DNA of 64,000 nucleotides from Aquisalibacillus elongatus (GTDB taxonomy: Bacteria > Bacillota > Bacilli > Bacillales > Alkalibacillaceae). Numbering within the stretch: the first letter of the stretch is position 1; every line of letters starts with the position of its first letter. Below the pieces are notes generated by a model. The model was not told where the DNA came from. It worked only from the letters and a program-made list of their open reading frames with translations, and did no database searches. The DNA is taken from assembly GCF_003843875.1 (NCBI RefSeq), contig NZ_RKRF01000010.1, positions 124,001 through 188,000 of the forward strand. The letters are read 5' to 3'. Shown in pieces: positions 24,176 through 33,158 of the stretch. The position numbers and the translations under genes were made by a program.

Positions 24176-25194
24176 ATTTTAACAAATTATTTACGACAAT
24201 CGATACACATACAGGTGGTAACCCAACTAGAACTGTCATTCATGGTATGCCACCTGTCCAGGGAAAAACGATGTCTGAAAAGATGCTATATATAAAAGAG
24301 AACATGGATTGGGTTAGGAAATTCTTGATGAACGAACCAAGAGGACATGATGTTATGTCAGGAGCAATTCTTCTGGACCCATGTCATCCTGAAGCTGATA
24401 TCGGAGTTGTTTATATAGAAACTGGAGGATATCTACCTATGTGTGGTCATGACACCATTGGTTGTTGCACGGCACTTATTGAAGCGGGAGTAGTTGATGT
24501 GAAGGAACCCTTTACTCATATGAAACTTGATACACCCGCAGGGTTGGTAGACGTGAAAGTAAAAGTAATCGAAGGTAAAGCGAAAGAAGTGTCATTTTCC
24601 AATGTACCATCGTTTTTACTTAAAACAATTGAAACAAATGTAGAAGGGATTGGAGACATTACTTGTGAAGTTGCTTATGGTGGAAACTTTTATGGGATTA
24701 TAGAAGCTGACCAATTAAATCTTGAACTCGAGACTCATAATGCAACACAAATTATAGATACAGCTATACAAATTCGAAACCATATTAATCAAAATTATGA
24801 GGTTATTCATCCTGAACATCCTTTTATAAATGGATTAACACACATCGAATTTTCAACTAAACCAAAACATCCTGAGGCAACACTAAAAAATACGGTTGTT
24901 GTCCCGCCTGGTGGAATTGATCGTTCGCCTTGTGGAACTGGAACTTCCGCAAAGCTTGCTACACTCTACGAAAAAGGTTTAGTTGGAGAGGACGAAGATT
25001 TTATACATGAAAGTATCGTTGGTTCTTTGTTTAAAGCTAAAGTCGAAGAAGAGACAGTTCTTAGTGGTTACAAAGCAGTAACTTCGGAGATAACGGGATC
25101 AGCTTGGGTAATGGGGTTTCATAAGTTTTTCTATCAAGAATCAGATCCATTAAAAGAAGGATTTTTACTCATTCCTCCAATGGATGGACACTAA
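24172..25194 (+). CDS. Probable 4-hydroxyproline 2-epimerase (proline racemase family)
   Basis: A 340-residue enzyme that should convert trans-4-hydroxy-L-proline to cis-4-hydroxy-D-proline, the entry step of the pathway. Both catalytic cysteines are present: Cys91 in PMCGHDTIG and Cys254 in DRSPCGTGTSAK, which separates epimerases from the Cys/Thr dehydratases of the family. GGNFYGI and the N-terminal IDTHTGGNPTR are also intact. It starts at GTG 24172, overlapping the previous stop by 4 bp. Preference for hydroxyproline over proline is inferred from the neighbours. Confidence 0.88.
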   Translation: MNFNKLFTTIDTHTGGNPTRTVIHGMPPVQGKTMSEKMLYIKENMDWVRKFLMNEPRGHDVMSGAILLDPCHPEADIGVVYIETGGYLPMCGHDTIGCCTALIEAGVVDVKEPFTHMKLDTPAGLVDVKVKVIEGKAKEVSFSNVPSFLLKTIETNVEGIGDITCEVAYGGNFYGIIEADQLNLELETHNATQIIDTAIQIRNHINQNYEVIHPEHPFINGLTHIEFSTKPKHPEATLKNTVVVPPGGIDRSPCGTGTSAKLATLYEKGLVGEDEDFIHESIVGSLFKAKVEEETVLSGYKAVTSEITGSAWVMGFHKFFYQESDPLKEGFLLIPPMDGH

Positions 25195-25205
25195 GGAGGT
25201 TTTTT

Positions 25206-26093
25206 ATGAATTTGACAAAAATGTACTCAACAATTGATACACATGTAGATGGGGAAGCGTTTAGAATTGTAACTCATTCACCAATCGGTCTTACCAGTAC
25301 TAACATTGTGGAGAATCAAAATAAATTAAATCAATCATTTACGCAAGTTAAAGAAATATTGCTCAATGAACCAAGGGGACATAGGGGAATGAATGGATGT
25401 CTGACATTACCTTCAAACCACAGTGATTTTGGGTTGTTATTTTTCACGCACAATGGTTCCGCAACATTCAAAATTGGAGCTTTAATAGCAACAACAGTTT
25501 CGTTAATAGAAACTGGAAATCTCGAAGTCAAACCTAATGGTAAGTATAAAATAGAAACTTACTTAGGGGTCTATCAATTGGAAGTCGAATTTAATAGAGG
25601 TACGGTATTAAGGGTTTTAATAGAAAATAAAGATACTGAGAAGTTAGTTCAAGATAATTGGGTTGTAATTGATGGGGGAAGGCGGTACAGGATTTTCTCA
25701 TTGCCAGAAGAAATTCCTGCAATCGAAATGGATTACTTAACTACACTTAAAAGATGGGGCAAGGATAAAGTTAATGAACTAAATTTAAATCATGAAAAAT
25801 ACGATGGCATTATATTGGTAGAAAACAAGAATCTAGATGAATATAGGACAATGACTTTTGAGAATGATGGACATATCTTAAGGTCCCCTGGAATTGACAG
25901 TACGATGGCTTTATTAATTCAAAAAGATCTCTTGAACATTACTAATTACAATATTTTTGGAAACTCTATTTCTGCGAAAAAACAACATAATAGTCTTGAA
26001 ATTGAATTGAAGAACAAAGTTTTTATAACCAGCGTAAGTGAATTTGTATTAGATGAGGATGATCCATTAAGAAATGGGTTCATTATAAAGTAA
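25206..26093 (+). CDS. Proline racemase-family paralogue lacking both catalytic cysteines
   Basis: A 295-residue homologue of the preceding epimerase (shared YSTIDTHVDGEAFRIVTH, LLNEPRGHRGMNG and the C-terminal DEDDPLRNGFIIK). The first catalytic Cys is replaced by Lys89 (ATFKIGAL) and the second loop is shortened with Gly at 229 (LRSPGIDSTM). It should therefore be unable to racemise by the two-base mechanism. It is 45 residues shorter but has a good ribosome binding site, normal codon use and no stops, so it looks maintained. It may bind substrate, regulate, or pair with the active epimerase. An altered enzyme activity is possible. Confidence 0.82.
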   Translation: MNLTKMYSTIDTHVDGEAFRIVTHSPIGLTSTNIVENQNKLNQSFTQVKEILLNEPRGHRGMNGCLTLPSNHSDFGLLFFTHNGSATFKIGALIATTVSLIETGNLEVKPNGKYKIETYLGVYQLEVEFNRGTVLRVLIENKDTEKLVQDNWVVIDGGRRYRIFSLPEEIPAIEMDYLTTLKRWGKDKVNELNLNHEKYDGIILVENKNLDEYRTMTFENDGHILRSPGIDSTMALLIQKDLLNITNYNIFGNSISAKKQHNSLEIELKNKVFITSVSEFVLDEDDPLRNGFIIK

Positions 26094-26108
26094 GTGTTTT
26101 TTCTAAAA

Positions 26109-26123
26109 ATGAAAACGCTTACC
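26109..26123 (+). promoter_or_regulatory. Candidate CcpA cre site before the transporter gene
   Basis: ATGAAAACGCTTACC matches 14 of 15 positions of the WTGNAANCGNWNNCW cre consensus; only the last base differs. It lies in the 52-bp gap before the transporter and could act as a transcription roadblock under glucose. Confidence 0.55.
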
Positions 26124-26145
26124 AAAAATTAAGGAGAGTGAAATT

Positions 26146-27555
26146 ATGGTCGACGAAAAAAGGTTACCGACGCTTGGAGAGGTAGGTTTTGTCTTAGTAG
26201 GTTTCATTGTCATCATGTATTTGTTCATCGTGCAGTTTGAATTACCTATTCAATTAGCTTTACTAACTGTTTGGTTTTTAATTATGATTGTTGGGCTGAG
26301 GATAGGGTATACGTATTATCAGATGCAAAATGGTATTATTAAAGGAATTACTGATGGAATGGAAGCTGTATTAGTCCTAATATCAGTAGGTGCTTTAATT
26401 GGTACTTGGATAGCCGGAGGAATTGTTCCGAGTATTATTTATTTCGGTTTAACGATTATTGATCCCACAATATTCTTATTCGCAGCATTTGTAATTTGCG
26501 CCATCACTTCATTGGCAACTGGTACTTCTTTTGGATCAGCAGGTACAGCTGGTATTGCAATGATGGGGATTGGTGCAAGTTTTGGAATGCCGATTGCTTT
26601 AGTCGCAGGTGCTGTTATTTCAGGGTGTTATGTTGGTGATAAACTATCCCCGTTATCAGATACCACAGTAATGACAGCATCTTTATCGAAAGTTAATGTA
26701 ATTGAGCACATTAAAGGTATGTTGTATGTAAGTGGCCCAGCTTTTGTTATAGCAGGTCTATTGTTCATTGTTATGGGCTTTTTCTATGGAGGAAGTGGAG
26801 ACCTTTCACAAGCAGAACAAACCATGCAATCCTTGAGTAACTACTTTAATATCGCTTGGTATATGTTAATACCTGCAGCAATTGTTATTGCACTATTAGC
26901 GATGAAGAAACCAGCCATTCCAGTTATTCTATTTGGAGCATTGCTTGGCTCTATATGGGCAGGTCTATTTCAAGGATTGGCGCCTTTAGAAGCATTCACT
27001 AGTATTTATACAGGAAGTACTATCGAATCTGGTGTAGATTTTATTGATAATTTACTGAATCGTGGTGGAATCACGTTCATGTTAGAAGTTATCGTCCTTA
27101 TCTTATTTGCTCTTGGTGTAGGTGGCTTAATGGAACAAACAGGCATTTTAAGAGCTATTTGTGTCAAGTTGTTATCTTGGGCAGATAATGCAGGGAAAAC
27201 AACTTTATCTACTATGCTATCAGGATTCTTTGGTAACTTCTTTGGAGGGGCAGCGTATGTGTCCCTAATAACCGCAAGTAAAATGACTGAAGAAAACTAT
27301 GACAGACTTAATTTAGATAGAAGACTATTATCAAGAAATACTGAGGCAGGTGGTACAGTCACAACCCCTATGGTACCTTGGTCTGATGGAGGAATATTTA
27401 TGGCAGCAACTTTAGGTGTCTCAACTTTAACTTACTTGCCATTTTTATGGTTCAACCTACTAGTAGTTTTAATTTCATTAATATACGGATTTTCGAATAA
27501 ATTTATCTGGTACACTAATGATCATACTGTTGATAATTCGGAGAAGGCTAGTTAA
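26146..27555 (+). CDS. NhaC-family antiporter, probable hydroxyproline-island transporter
   Basis: A 469-residue membrane protein with about a dozen hydrophobic segments. It matches the NhaC Na+/H+ antiporter superfamily, which includes MleN. Recognisable parts are the motif SLATGTSFGSAGTAGIAMMG, the polar GCYVGDKLSPLSDTTVMTAS and the late TPMVPWSDGGIFMAATLGV. It is last in the sigma-54 catabolic operon, so it may take up hydroxyproline in exchange for or with an ion. Plain sodium/proton exchange is the alternative. AAGGAGAGTG precedes the ATG. Confidence 0.83.
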   Translation: MVDEKRLPTLGEVGFVLVGFIVIMYLFIVQFELPIQLALLTVWFLIMIVGLRIGYTYYQMQNGIIKGITDGMEAVLVLISVGALIGTWIAGGIVPSIIYFGLTIIDPTIFLFAAFVICAITSLATGTSFGSAGTAGIAMMGIGASFGMPIALVAGAVISGCYVGDKLSPLSDTTVMTASLSKVNVIEHIKGMLYVSGPAFVIAGLLFIVMGFFYGGSGDLSQAEQTMQSLSNYFNIAWYMLIPAAIVIALLAMKKPAIPVILFGALLGSIWAGLFQGLAPLEAFTSIYTGSTIESGVDFIDNLLNRGGITFMLEVIVLILFALGVGGLMEQTGILRAICVKLLSWADNAGKTTLSTMLSGFFGNFFGGAAYVSLITASKMTEENYDRLNLDRRLLSRNTEAGGTVTTPMVPWSDGGIFMAATLGVSTLTYLPFLWFNLLVVLISLIYGFSNKFIWYTNDHTVDNSEKAS

Positions 27556-27563
27556 GAATTTAT

Positions 27564-27606
27564 TAAAAGTAGCTACACAAATGTAAGTGTAGCTACTTTT
27601 AATTTT
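27564..27606 (+). terminator. Terminator after the transporter gene
   Basis: AAAAGTAGCTACAC and GTGTAGCTACTTTT form a perfect 14-bp stem with an 8-base loop and T-rich tail. It separates rpoN from the catabolic operon. Confidence 0.9.
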
Positions 27607-27670
27607 CGGAATAATTAGATAATACTCAAATTTTATAATATACTATTAAGAAGGGAGGTTAGTTAAAATA

Positions 27671-28948
27671 GTGTTAAATCTAGTCGTTGAACAAAAGCAA
27701 AAAATAGTAATGACTCAAAACTTAAAACAGGCGATATCACTTTTACAATACTCCACTTATGATTTATATCAATTTATACATGAACAACATCTAGAAAATC
27801 CTTTAATTGAAATAGAAGAGACAGAACAATATTTTGGTAACAAACTCTCTACTGTTAATACCAGTAACACAATAGAGGAAATTGTTAGTGATGAAAAAGG
27901 CATGCAGGAGATGTTAATAGAACAAATTAATGAATTAAATATGAGTCATAGTATGAAGCATATCTTATATTATTTAGTACATAACTTAGATGAAAATGGG
28001 TATTTAGAAGTCGGTAACCATGAATTAAAGCAACTTTTAAAAATTAATGATGATATATTAGTAACAGCTATAAATCACCTCCAAGGTTTAGAACCAGTAG
28101 GTGTTGGTTCAAGAGATTTAAGAGAATGTTTATACTTACAAGCTTGCTATTACTTTCCTGATGATTGTTTATTACAAAAGTTAGTTACAAATCACCTTGA
28201 AGATTTGGCATCCAGAGACCTACGAAAGATTTCCGACTGTTTGAATTCAGATATATTAGAAATTGAAAACGCTTTTTCTCAAATTCAGGAATTAAATCCT
28301 AAACCTTGTAGTCACTTAAACTACATTAATGAGAACTGGATTCCTGATATTGAAGTTAAGTTTGAAAATAATCAACTAATTGTTAAATTGGTTGACGATT
28401 ATTTGCCCAAAATCTCATTTAGTGAAAAGAATGCAAGGCTATTAAAAACATTAGAAAATCAAAAGGACTATTATCATAGGTCGTATCAAAATTTTAAATG
28501 GTTATTAAACAGTATAGAGCAAAGAAGAATGACTCTTTTAAGCATTACTAAAGCTATTATTAGCATTCAAAAAGAGTTTTTTGAGCATGGCATTTCAGCT
28601 TTAAATCCTTTGACTATGAAGGAAGTTGCTGATGAAATAGGTGTACACGAATCAACAATTAGTAGAGCTACAAAAAATAAGGTTATAAGAACGCCTGTAG
28701 GATTGTTCGATATGCGGGTATTTTTCTCTTCTAAACTAGCCTCTTTAGATGGTGAATTCGTATCACGTGAAAAGGTTAAAGTTCGCATGAGAGAAATCAT
28801 CAGTGAAGAAAATAAGGAAAAGCCTTACTCAGACCAGAAAATATCCGATATCTTCGCTAAAGAAGGAATTGAGGTTTCGAGAAGAGCAGTTAGTAAATAT
28901 CGTGAGGAGTTAAATATTCCTTCCTCTAGAAATAGAAAACAGTTTTAA
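27671..28948 (+). CDS. rpoN: RNA polymerase sigma-54 factor
   Basis: A 425-residue sigma-54 (SigL). Region I is EQKQKIVMTQNLKQAISLLQ, the core-binding region and the helix-turn-helix (MKEVADEIGVHESTISRATK) follow, and the RpoN box reads SRRAVSKYRE near residue 404. The start is GTG 27671, chosen because region I begins there; GGGAGG is 12 bases upstream, somewhat far. A TATAAT box lies at 27634. It stands behind its own terminator next to an operon set with three -24/-12 promoters, so it may be dedicated to or co-inherited with the hydroxyproline island. Confidence 0.95.
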   Translation: MLNLVVEQKQKIVMTQNLKQAISLLQYSTYDLYQFIHEQHLENPLIEIEETEQYFGNKLSTVNTSNTIEEIVSDEKGMQEMLIEQINELNMSHSMKHILYYLVHNLDENGYLEVGNHELKQLLKINDDILVTAINHLQGLEPVGVGSRDLRECLYLQACYYFPDDCLLQKLVTNHLEDLASRDLRKISDCLNSDILEIENAFSQIQELNPKPCSHLNYINENWIPDIEVKFENNQLIVKLVDDYLPKISFSEKNARLLKTLENQKDYYHRSYQNFKWLLNSIEQRRMTLLSITKAIISIQKEFFEHGISALNPLTMKEVADEIGVHESTISRATKNKVIRTPVGLFDMRVFFSSKLASLDGEFVSREKVKVRMREIISEENKEKPYSDQKISDIFAKEGIEVSRRAVSKYREELNIPSSRNRKQF

Positions 28949-29097
28949 TGATCACTTTTACAGTTTTTTTAAAAAAGGAAACCTTTAAGTTTTATGTCGT
29001 CTTATTTTAATTATTAACAAAGGTTAATTAATACTAATGATTAATATTGATTTAACATGATCTATTTTAAGCAAGCAATACCAACATGCTCAACCAT

Positions 29098-29132
29098 AAA
29101 AAGCTCACCCGACTTTAGCCGGGTGAGCTTTA
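29098..29132 (-). terminator. Terminator of the MMPL/coiled-coil operon
   Basis: AAAGCTCACCCG and CGGGTGAGCTTT pair around a loop of about 8 bases. Read leftwards it runs into a T-rich stretch, directly after the stop at 29134. Confidence 0.85.
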
Positions 29133-29133
29133 C

Positions 29134-30942
29134 TTATCTAAACAGATCCATTAATTTTTCCCAAAATCCTTTTGGTTCTTCTTCCTCGGGTTCTTCTTCG
29201 TCTTCATCGTCGTGCTTGATGCTTTCTGTTTTAATGACAAATTGGACGGTTTCGACTTTTTCATTTTTTGGTGAGACGAAAGACACGGGTTCGAAATCGG
29301 ATTTATCGTATTCATTAATCATGTTATCAATTTCGTTCTGCATTTCTTCAGGTAAGTCGCTCGTAGACTCCATCAGTTCGGTTGTACCGTCGTGTAATTC
29401 AGCCGCACCATTTTCTAACTCACTTGTTCCGCTTGATAGGTCAGTAATACCGTTGTGAAGGCCATCGTATGAGTTTGAAAGCTCGCTTACGCCGTTGGTA
29501 TAGTCGACTAATCCTGAATGGAAAGTTTTATACTCAGTTGAAAGCTGGTCGAGGCCTTCTTGTAGTTCATTAAGCGATCCATTAGAATCCATTTCATTTA
29601 GGCTCGTATCAAGCTCACTTGCCATCGTCTCAAGGTTTGTTCTCATCTCCTCAAGCGAACCAATGACTTGATCTAATGTTGGGCTAACTTGCTGAAATGC
29701 ATCGTTAACCTGCGCATAAGTGCCTTTGGCTACTTGAGCAGCTTCGTACGTTTCGACTAGTTTCTGAACTGCTTCTGATTCAGGATTATTTTGAACGACT
29801 TCAGCAAGTTCCTCTTCAGACAAGTCACCTTCAGGAATTCCCTGCATTGAGTCATCAAGTGCGTTATAAGCTTCTTCGTAACCATCTTTCAATTCAGTCA
29901 AGCCTTCTTCAGTTTCTTCTAAACCAGATGCAATTTGAAGTAATCCTTCTTGTAATTCTCTTAACTCACTAGTATCAAAACTTTCACCTTGATTTAACGA
30001 CTGACTCATTTCTTCAAGTGCCTGATCGATGGACCCTGAGCCTTCAATTAACTCAGCTGAGCCACCGTCAAGGTCATGTATTCCTGTTTGATAGTCTCCA
30101 GAGCCATTTTCTAATTCTGACACACCATCATTTAGATCCGAAATGCCACCTTTTAACTCTTTCAAACCGTCGTTCACTTCAGCTGTCGCATCGGATAATG
30201 ACTCCATATCTTCAGTCATGTCATCCGAATCTGGAGAATCAACTGACATGGTTGAAGGCATTGCTGTTATTTCAAAACTTTCAAGCTCAAGATTTTTTAC
30301 ATCAGCTTCGATTGTAAAATTACCGTCTTTTTCAGGCATAACAGTAAAAGTCACTTGTTTGTTTTTGCCGGCATTGGCAACGATGCCTTCATCCGTTTCG
30401 ATGTTTTGATAGATTTCAGAATCTAATGGAACAGAAATTTGTAATAAATAATTGTTATAAAAAATGGTGTCAGCTTCATCATTTTGTGTCGTATCAATAT
30501 CAATTTGAAGCTTTCCATCATTTCCGAGCAGCTCATCAGCTGAGAGTGACTCACCATTAAGCGAGTAATTGATATCAATATCCCAAGGTAGTGGTTTACC
30601 ATTTAAATCACCTTGATAGAAAAATTGCTCGTCTTTTGCTGTGAATTCTACTTGTTGCTCGTTTTGAGTAATCTCAGTTAAATCTGTTAAATTTTTGACC
30701 GTCGTATACTCTCCGTAATCCGTTATTTTACCTGGCTCTTCAATATTAAAATTATTGACAATGTACATGCCATCTTGTTCACCAGTTGCCTGAAGCGTGG
30801 CGTAAACAACTTCATGTTTTTCTGAATAAATGCCTTCGCCACTAGGCGAATCTTCTTCATTCGATGTATCAGAAGTAGCTGATACAAGAAAAGTCGGGAT
30901 GACAAGTAAACATGACATCAAGATTAACAAAATTCGTTTCAT
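29134..30942 (-). CDS. Exported coiled-coil protein partner of MMPL exporter (YhgE-like repeats)
   Basis: A 602-residue protein with an N-terminal signal sequence, a beta-rich domain to about 240 and a long heptad region. The heptads have repeats of the type LNDGVSELENGSGDY and AAELHDGTTEL, as in YhgE/Pip-type proteins. It ends in a highly acidic stretch before KGFWEKLMDLF. An acidic exported coiled coil next to an MMPL pump suggests a periplasm-facing adaptor or cell-wall-spanning accessory. The first ATG (30948) touches the SD AAAGGGG, so the ATG at 30942 is preferred. It is coupled to the MMPL stop. The transported molecule is unknown. Confidence 0.78.
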   Translation of the reverse strand: MKRILLILMSCLLVIPTFLVSATSDTSNEEDSPSGEGIYSEKHEVVYATLQATGEQDGMYIVNNFNIEEPGKITDYGEYTTVKNLTDLTEITQNEQQVEFTAKDEQFFYQGDLNGKPLPWDIDINYSLNGESLSADELLGNDGKLQIDIDTTQNDEADTIFYNNYLLQISVPLDSEIYQNIETDEGIVANAGKNKQVTFTVMPEKDGNFTIEADVKNLELESFEITAMPSTMSVDSPDSDDMTEDMESLSDATAEVNDGLKELKGGISDLNDGVSELENGSGDYQTGIHDLDGGSAELIEGSGSIDQALEEMSQSLNQGESFDTSELRELQEGLLQIASGLEETEEGLTELKDGYEEAYNALDDSMQGIPEGDLSEEELAEVVQNNPESEAVQKLVETYEAAQVAKGTYAQVNDAFQQVSPTLDQVIGSLEEMRTNLETMASELDTSLNEMDSNGSLNELQEGLDQLSTEYKTFHSGLVDYTNGVSELSNSYDGLHNGITDLSSGTSELENGAAELHDGTTELMESTSDLPEEMQNEIDNMINEYDKSDFEPVSFVSPKNEKVETVQFVIKTESIKHDDEDEEEPEEEEPKGFWEKLMDLFR

Positions 30943-30944
30943 GC

Positions 30945-32996
30945 TCATTCCCCTTTGTAAAATTTCGTGTTTAACGTCGTTTTTTCAATTATTTTATCCG
31001 ACACAAGTAACATGGCAGGAAGGAAGAAGACGACTAAAATAAATGCCAACAGGGCACCTCTTCCTAATAGCATACCAATTGATGAGACAATTGGATTCGT
31101 TGACGTCCAACCAAGAATAAACCCAACACTTGATAAAATCGAAGCAGATATAAAGATCGCAAATGTTTTATCATCAATGGTCTTCTTAATCGCTTTTAAT
31201 GCCGGCATGCGCTGACGGACTTTTGTATAATATTCGGTAAATAATATCCCGTAGTCTACCGTTGCGGCTAGCTGTACCGTACTAATGATTAAATATCCGA
31301 CGTAAACGAGCGGAGTATCGGTAAAGTATGGGACTGACAAGTTAAACCAGACCGCTGATTGTATCGTAAGCAGTAAGACAATTGGTATAGTGATCGATTT
31401 AAAGGTAATCAGTAAGACTATAGCAATCGTTATAACGGTAAGTAAGTTAACAACCGTATTATCTGCTTCAACCGTGTGTTTAATGTCATATAACGTAACA
31501 CTTTCACCAAGCAAGTGAACGTCATCATAGTATGATTCAGCTATATCCTCAACGTCTTCAATTAATGAAAAGGCACGGTCGCCCTCATTATCAGTTTTCG
31601 TATGGAGGGTGATCCGAGCATAATCATCGGAATAAAATTGCTCGGTCATCGATTCATCTAAATAATCTGATGGAATCCCCGAGCTAACCGTATTAACATA
31701 CGAAACTGTGCTTGAGACGTTAGGTAAACTTTCTAACTCTTGGATGAGTTCTTCTTCTTTTGCGACATCGCCATTTGGAACTAATAGAACCATTGGCGTA
31801 TTTTGGCCGAACTCATCTTCAATCGCAGCTTCATCCATACCTAAGCGCGTATTATCGGGCGCTTCACCCATGCCATAAATAAATGATGTTTCACTTTGTG
31901 CTAAAAATGCTGGCACAATGAACAGTATGACAAGTATTAAACTAGGCACTCGGAATTTCATTACGCGGCGTCCAACGCGTTTAAAATCAGGAACAATGGG
32001 TCTATGTTGCGTTTTATCAATCCATTTATAGAACATTAACGTTAGCGCTGGTAAGAAAATAACAACGCTAATATAACTGAATAAAATCCCTTTAACTAAG
32101 TTAACCCCTAAATCGGCACCGATGCCAAAATCCATAAACGTTAACGCCATAAAGCCAAAGAATGTTGTGCTCGCACTAGCCGTAATCGCAGGGAAGGACT
32201 GCTTCATCGCTTTATGCATTGCTTCCTTAGGATCAGCAATTTCCTTCCGATAGCTTGAGAAACTATGCAGTAAGAATATGGCGTAGTCGAGCGAAACGGC
32301 GAGTTGTAAAATCGGAGCAACCGATTGAGTCACAAACGAAATTTCTCCGATAAAGATATTCGTCCCCATATTAATAATGACTGAAACACCGATCGCCGTT
32401 AGGAAAAAGACAGGTTCCATCCAGGAATGAGTCGAGATAATTAAAATAATGATAATAATTGGTATGAGGAGTGCTGCCGCATTGATCGTTTCACTCCCAG
32501 TCATTTTTTGAGAATTGGCAGTATCAACAGCATCTCCCGCTAACGCACCATCTTCACCAATTAAATCGTAAATTTCCTCCGTAACCTCGACTTCATCACC
32601 CTCTTGAACGTGAATCGAGTATAACGCGAAGTCATCTTGATAATAAGATTCGATAGTATCTTCATTTGCAACTTCTAAAGGTGTTTTAATATCAATGGCA
32701 TCATCAAGCCACATAACGTTTGAAACACCATCGATTGCTTCTAATTTCTCCTTATATGATAGAGCCTCAGTAATAGATACATCACGAACCATAACACGAG
32801 CATTGGTAATGGGTTCGTCAAATTCTTCTTCCATTAGGTCTGTAGCTTCCATCGAAGGCGAATCATCTGACAAATAATCCACCATATTATAGTTGACCGA
32901 AACGCCAAATTGGGCAATGGCGCTAACTAAGGCTATTATGATAAATCCTATAACAATAAATTTCCGATTATTTATGATTCGTGTTGATAGATCAAT
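30945..32996 (-). CDS. MMPL/RND-family exporter, start codon unusual
   Basis: An inner-membrane lipid or drug exporter with two copies of the RND half. Each has an extracytoplasmic domain followed by helices, with LDYAIFLLHSFSSYR and VDYGILFTEYYTKVRQR as the paired signature motifs. The first ATG (32885) would leave out transmembrane helix 1. That helix (KFIVIGFIIIALVSAIAQFG) is encoded in frame upstream, back to a TGA at about 33005. No ATG, GTG or TTG lies between, but ATT at 32996 is correctly spaced behind GAGAGGATGA. Either AUU is the start or one base has been inserted after ATGAAG at 33006. Divergent TetR gene upstream. Confidence 0.72.
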   Translation of the reverse strand: MDLSTRIINNRKFIVIGFIIIALVSAIAQFGVSVNYNMVDYLSDDSPSMEATDLMEEEFDEPITNARVMVRDVSITEALSYKEKLEAIDGVSNVMWLDDAIDIKTPLEVANEDTIESYYQDDFALYSIHVQEGDEVEVTEEIYDLIGEDGALAGDAVDTANSQKMTGSETINAAALLIPIIIIILIISTHSWMEPVFFLTAIGVSVIINMGTNIFIGEISFVTQSVAPILQLAVSLDYAIFLLHSFSSYRKEIADPKEAMHKAMKQSFPAITASASTTFFGFMALTFMDFGIGADLGVNLVKGILFSYISVVIFLPALTLMFYKWIDKTQHRPIVPDFKRVGRRVMKFRVPSLILVILFIVPAFLAQSETSFIYGMGEAPDNTRLGMDEAAIEDEFGQNTPMVLLVPNGDVAKEEELIQELESLPNVSSTVSYVNTVSSGIPSDYLDESMTEQFYSDDYARITLHTKTDNEGDRAFSLIEDVEDIAESYYDDVHLLGESVTLYDIKHTVEADNTVVNLLTVITIAIVLLITFKSITIPIVLLLTIQSAVWFNLSVPYFTDTPLVYVGYLIISTVQLAATVDYGILFTEYYTKVRQRMPALKAIKKTIDDKTFAIFISASILSSVGFILGWTSTNPIVSSIGMLLGRGALLAFILVVFFLPAMLLVSDKIIEKTTLNTKFYKGE

Positions 32997-33039
32997 AAGG
33001 CTTCATCCTCTCTTGCATATAACCTAAATCCACTTTATT

Positions 33040-33070
33040 ATTATATGGACACCGTGTTGGATATTCAACA
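33040..33070 (-). promoter_or_regulatory. Promoter and operator of the MMPL operon
   Basis: On the minus strand TTGAAT (33063-33068) and TATAAT (33040-33045) are 17 bp apart. TGTTGGATATTCAACA (33055-33070), a 16-bp palindrome with one mismatch, covers the -35 and is a likely TetR-family operator. GTGTTGGAT recurs at 33116 near the regulator's own start. Confidence 0.65.
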
Positions 33071-33158
33071 AACAGTTTACGATTGAGTGTCAGTTTCTCA
33101 ACATATACCGAAAATGTGTTGGATTGATACAAAATTGTCAAAAAAGGAGTCGATTCAA

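Noticed and set aside
29057..29458. 133-codon Ser-rich plus-strand ORF
   Set aside because: Antisense shadow of the coiled-coil gene on the minus strand; it crosses its terminator and has no RBS.
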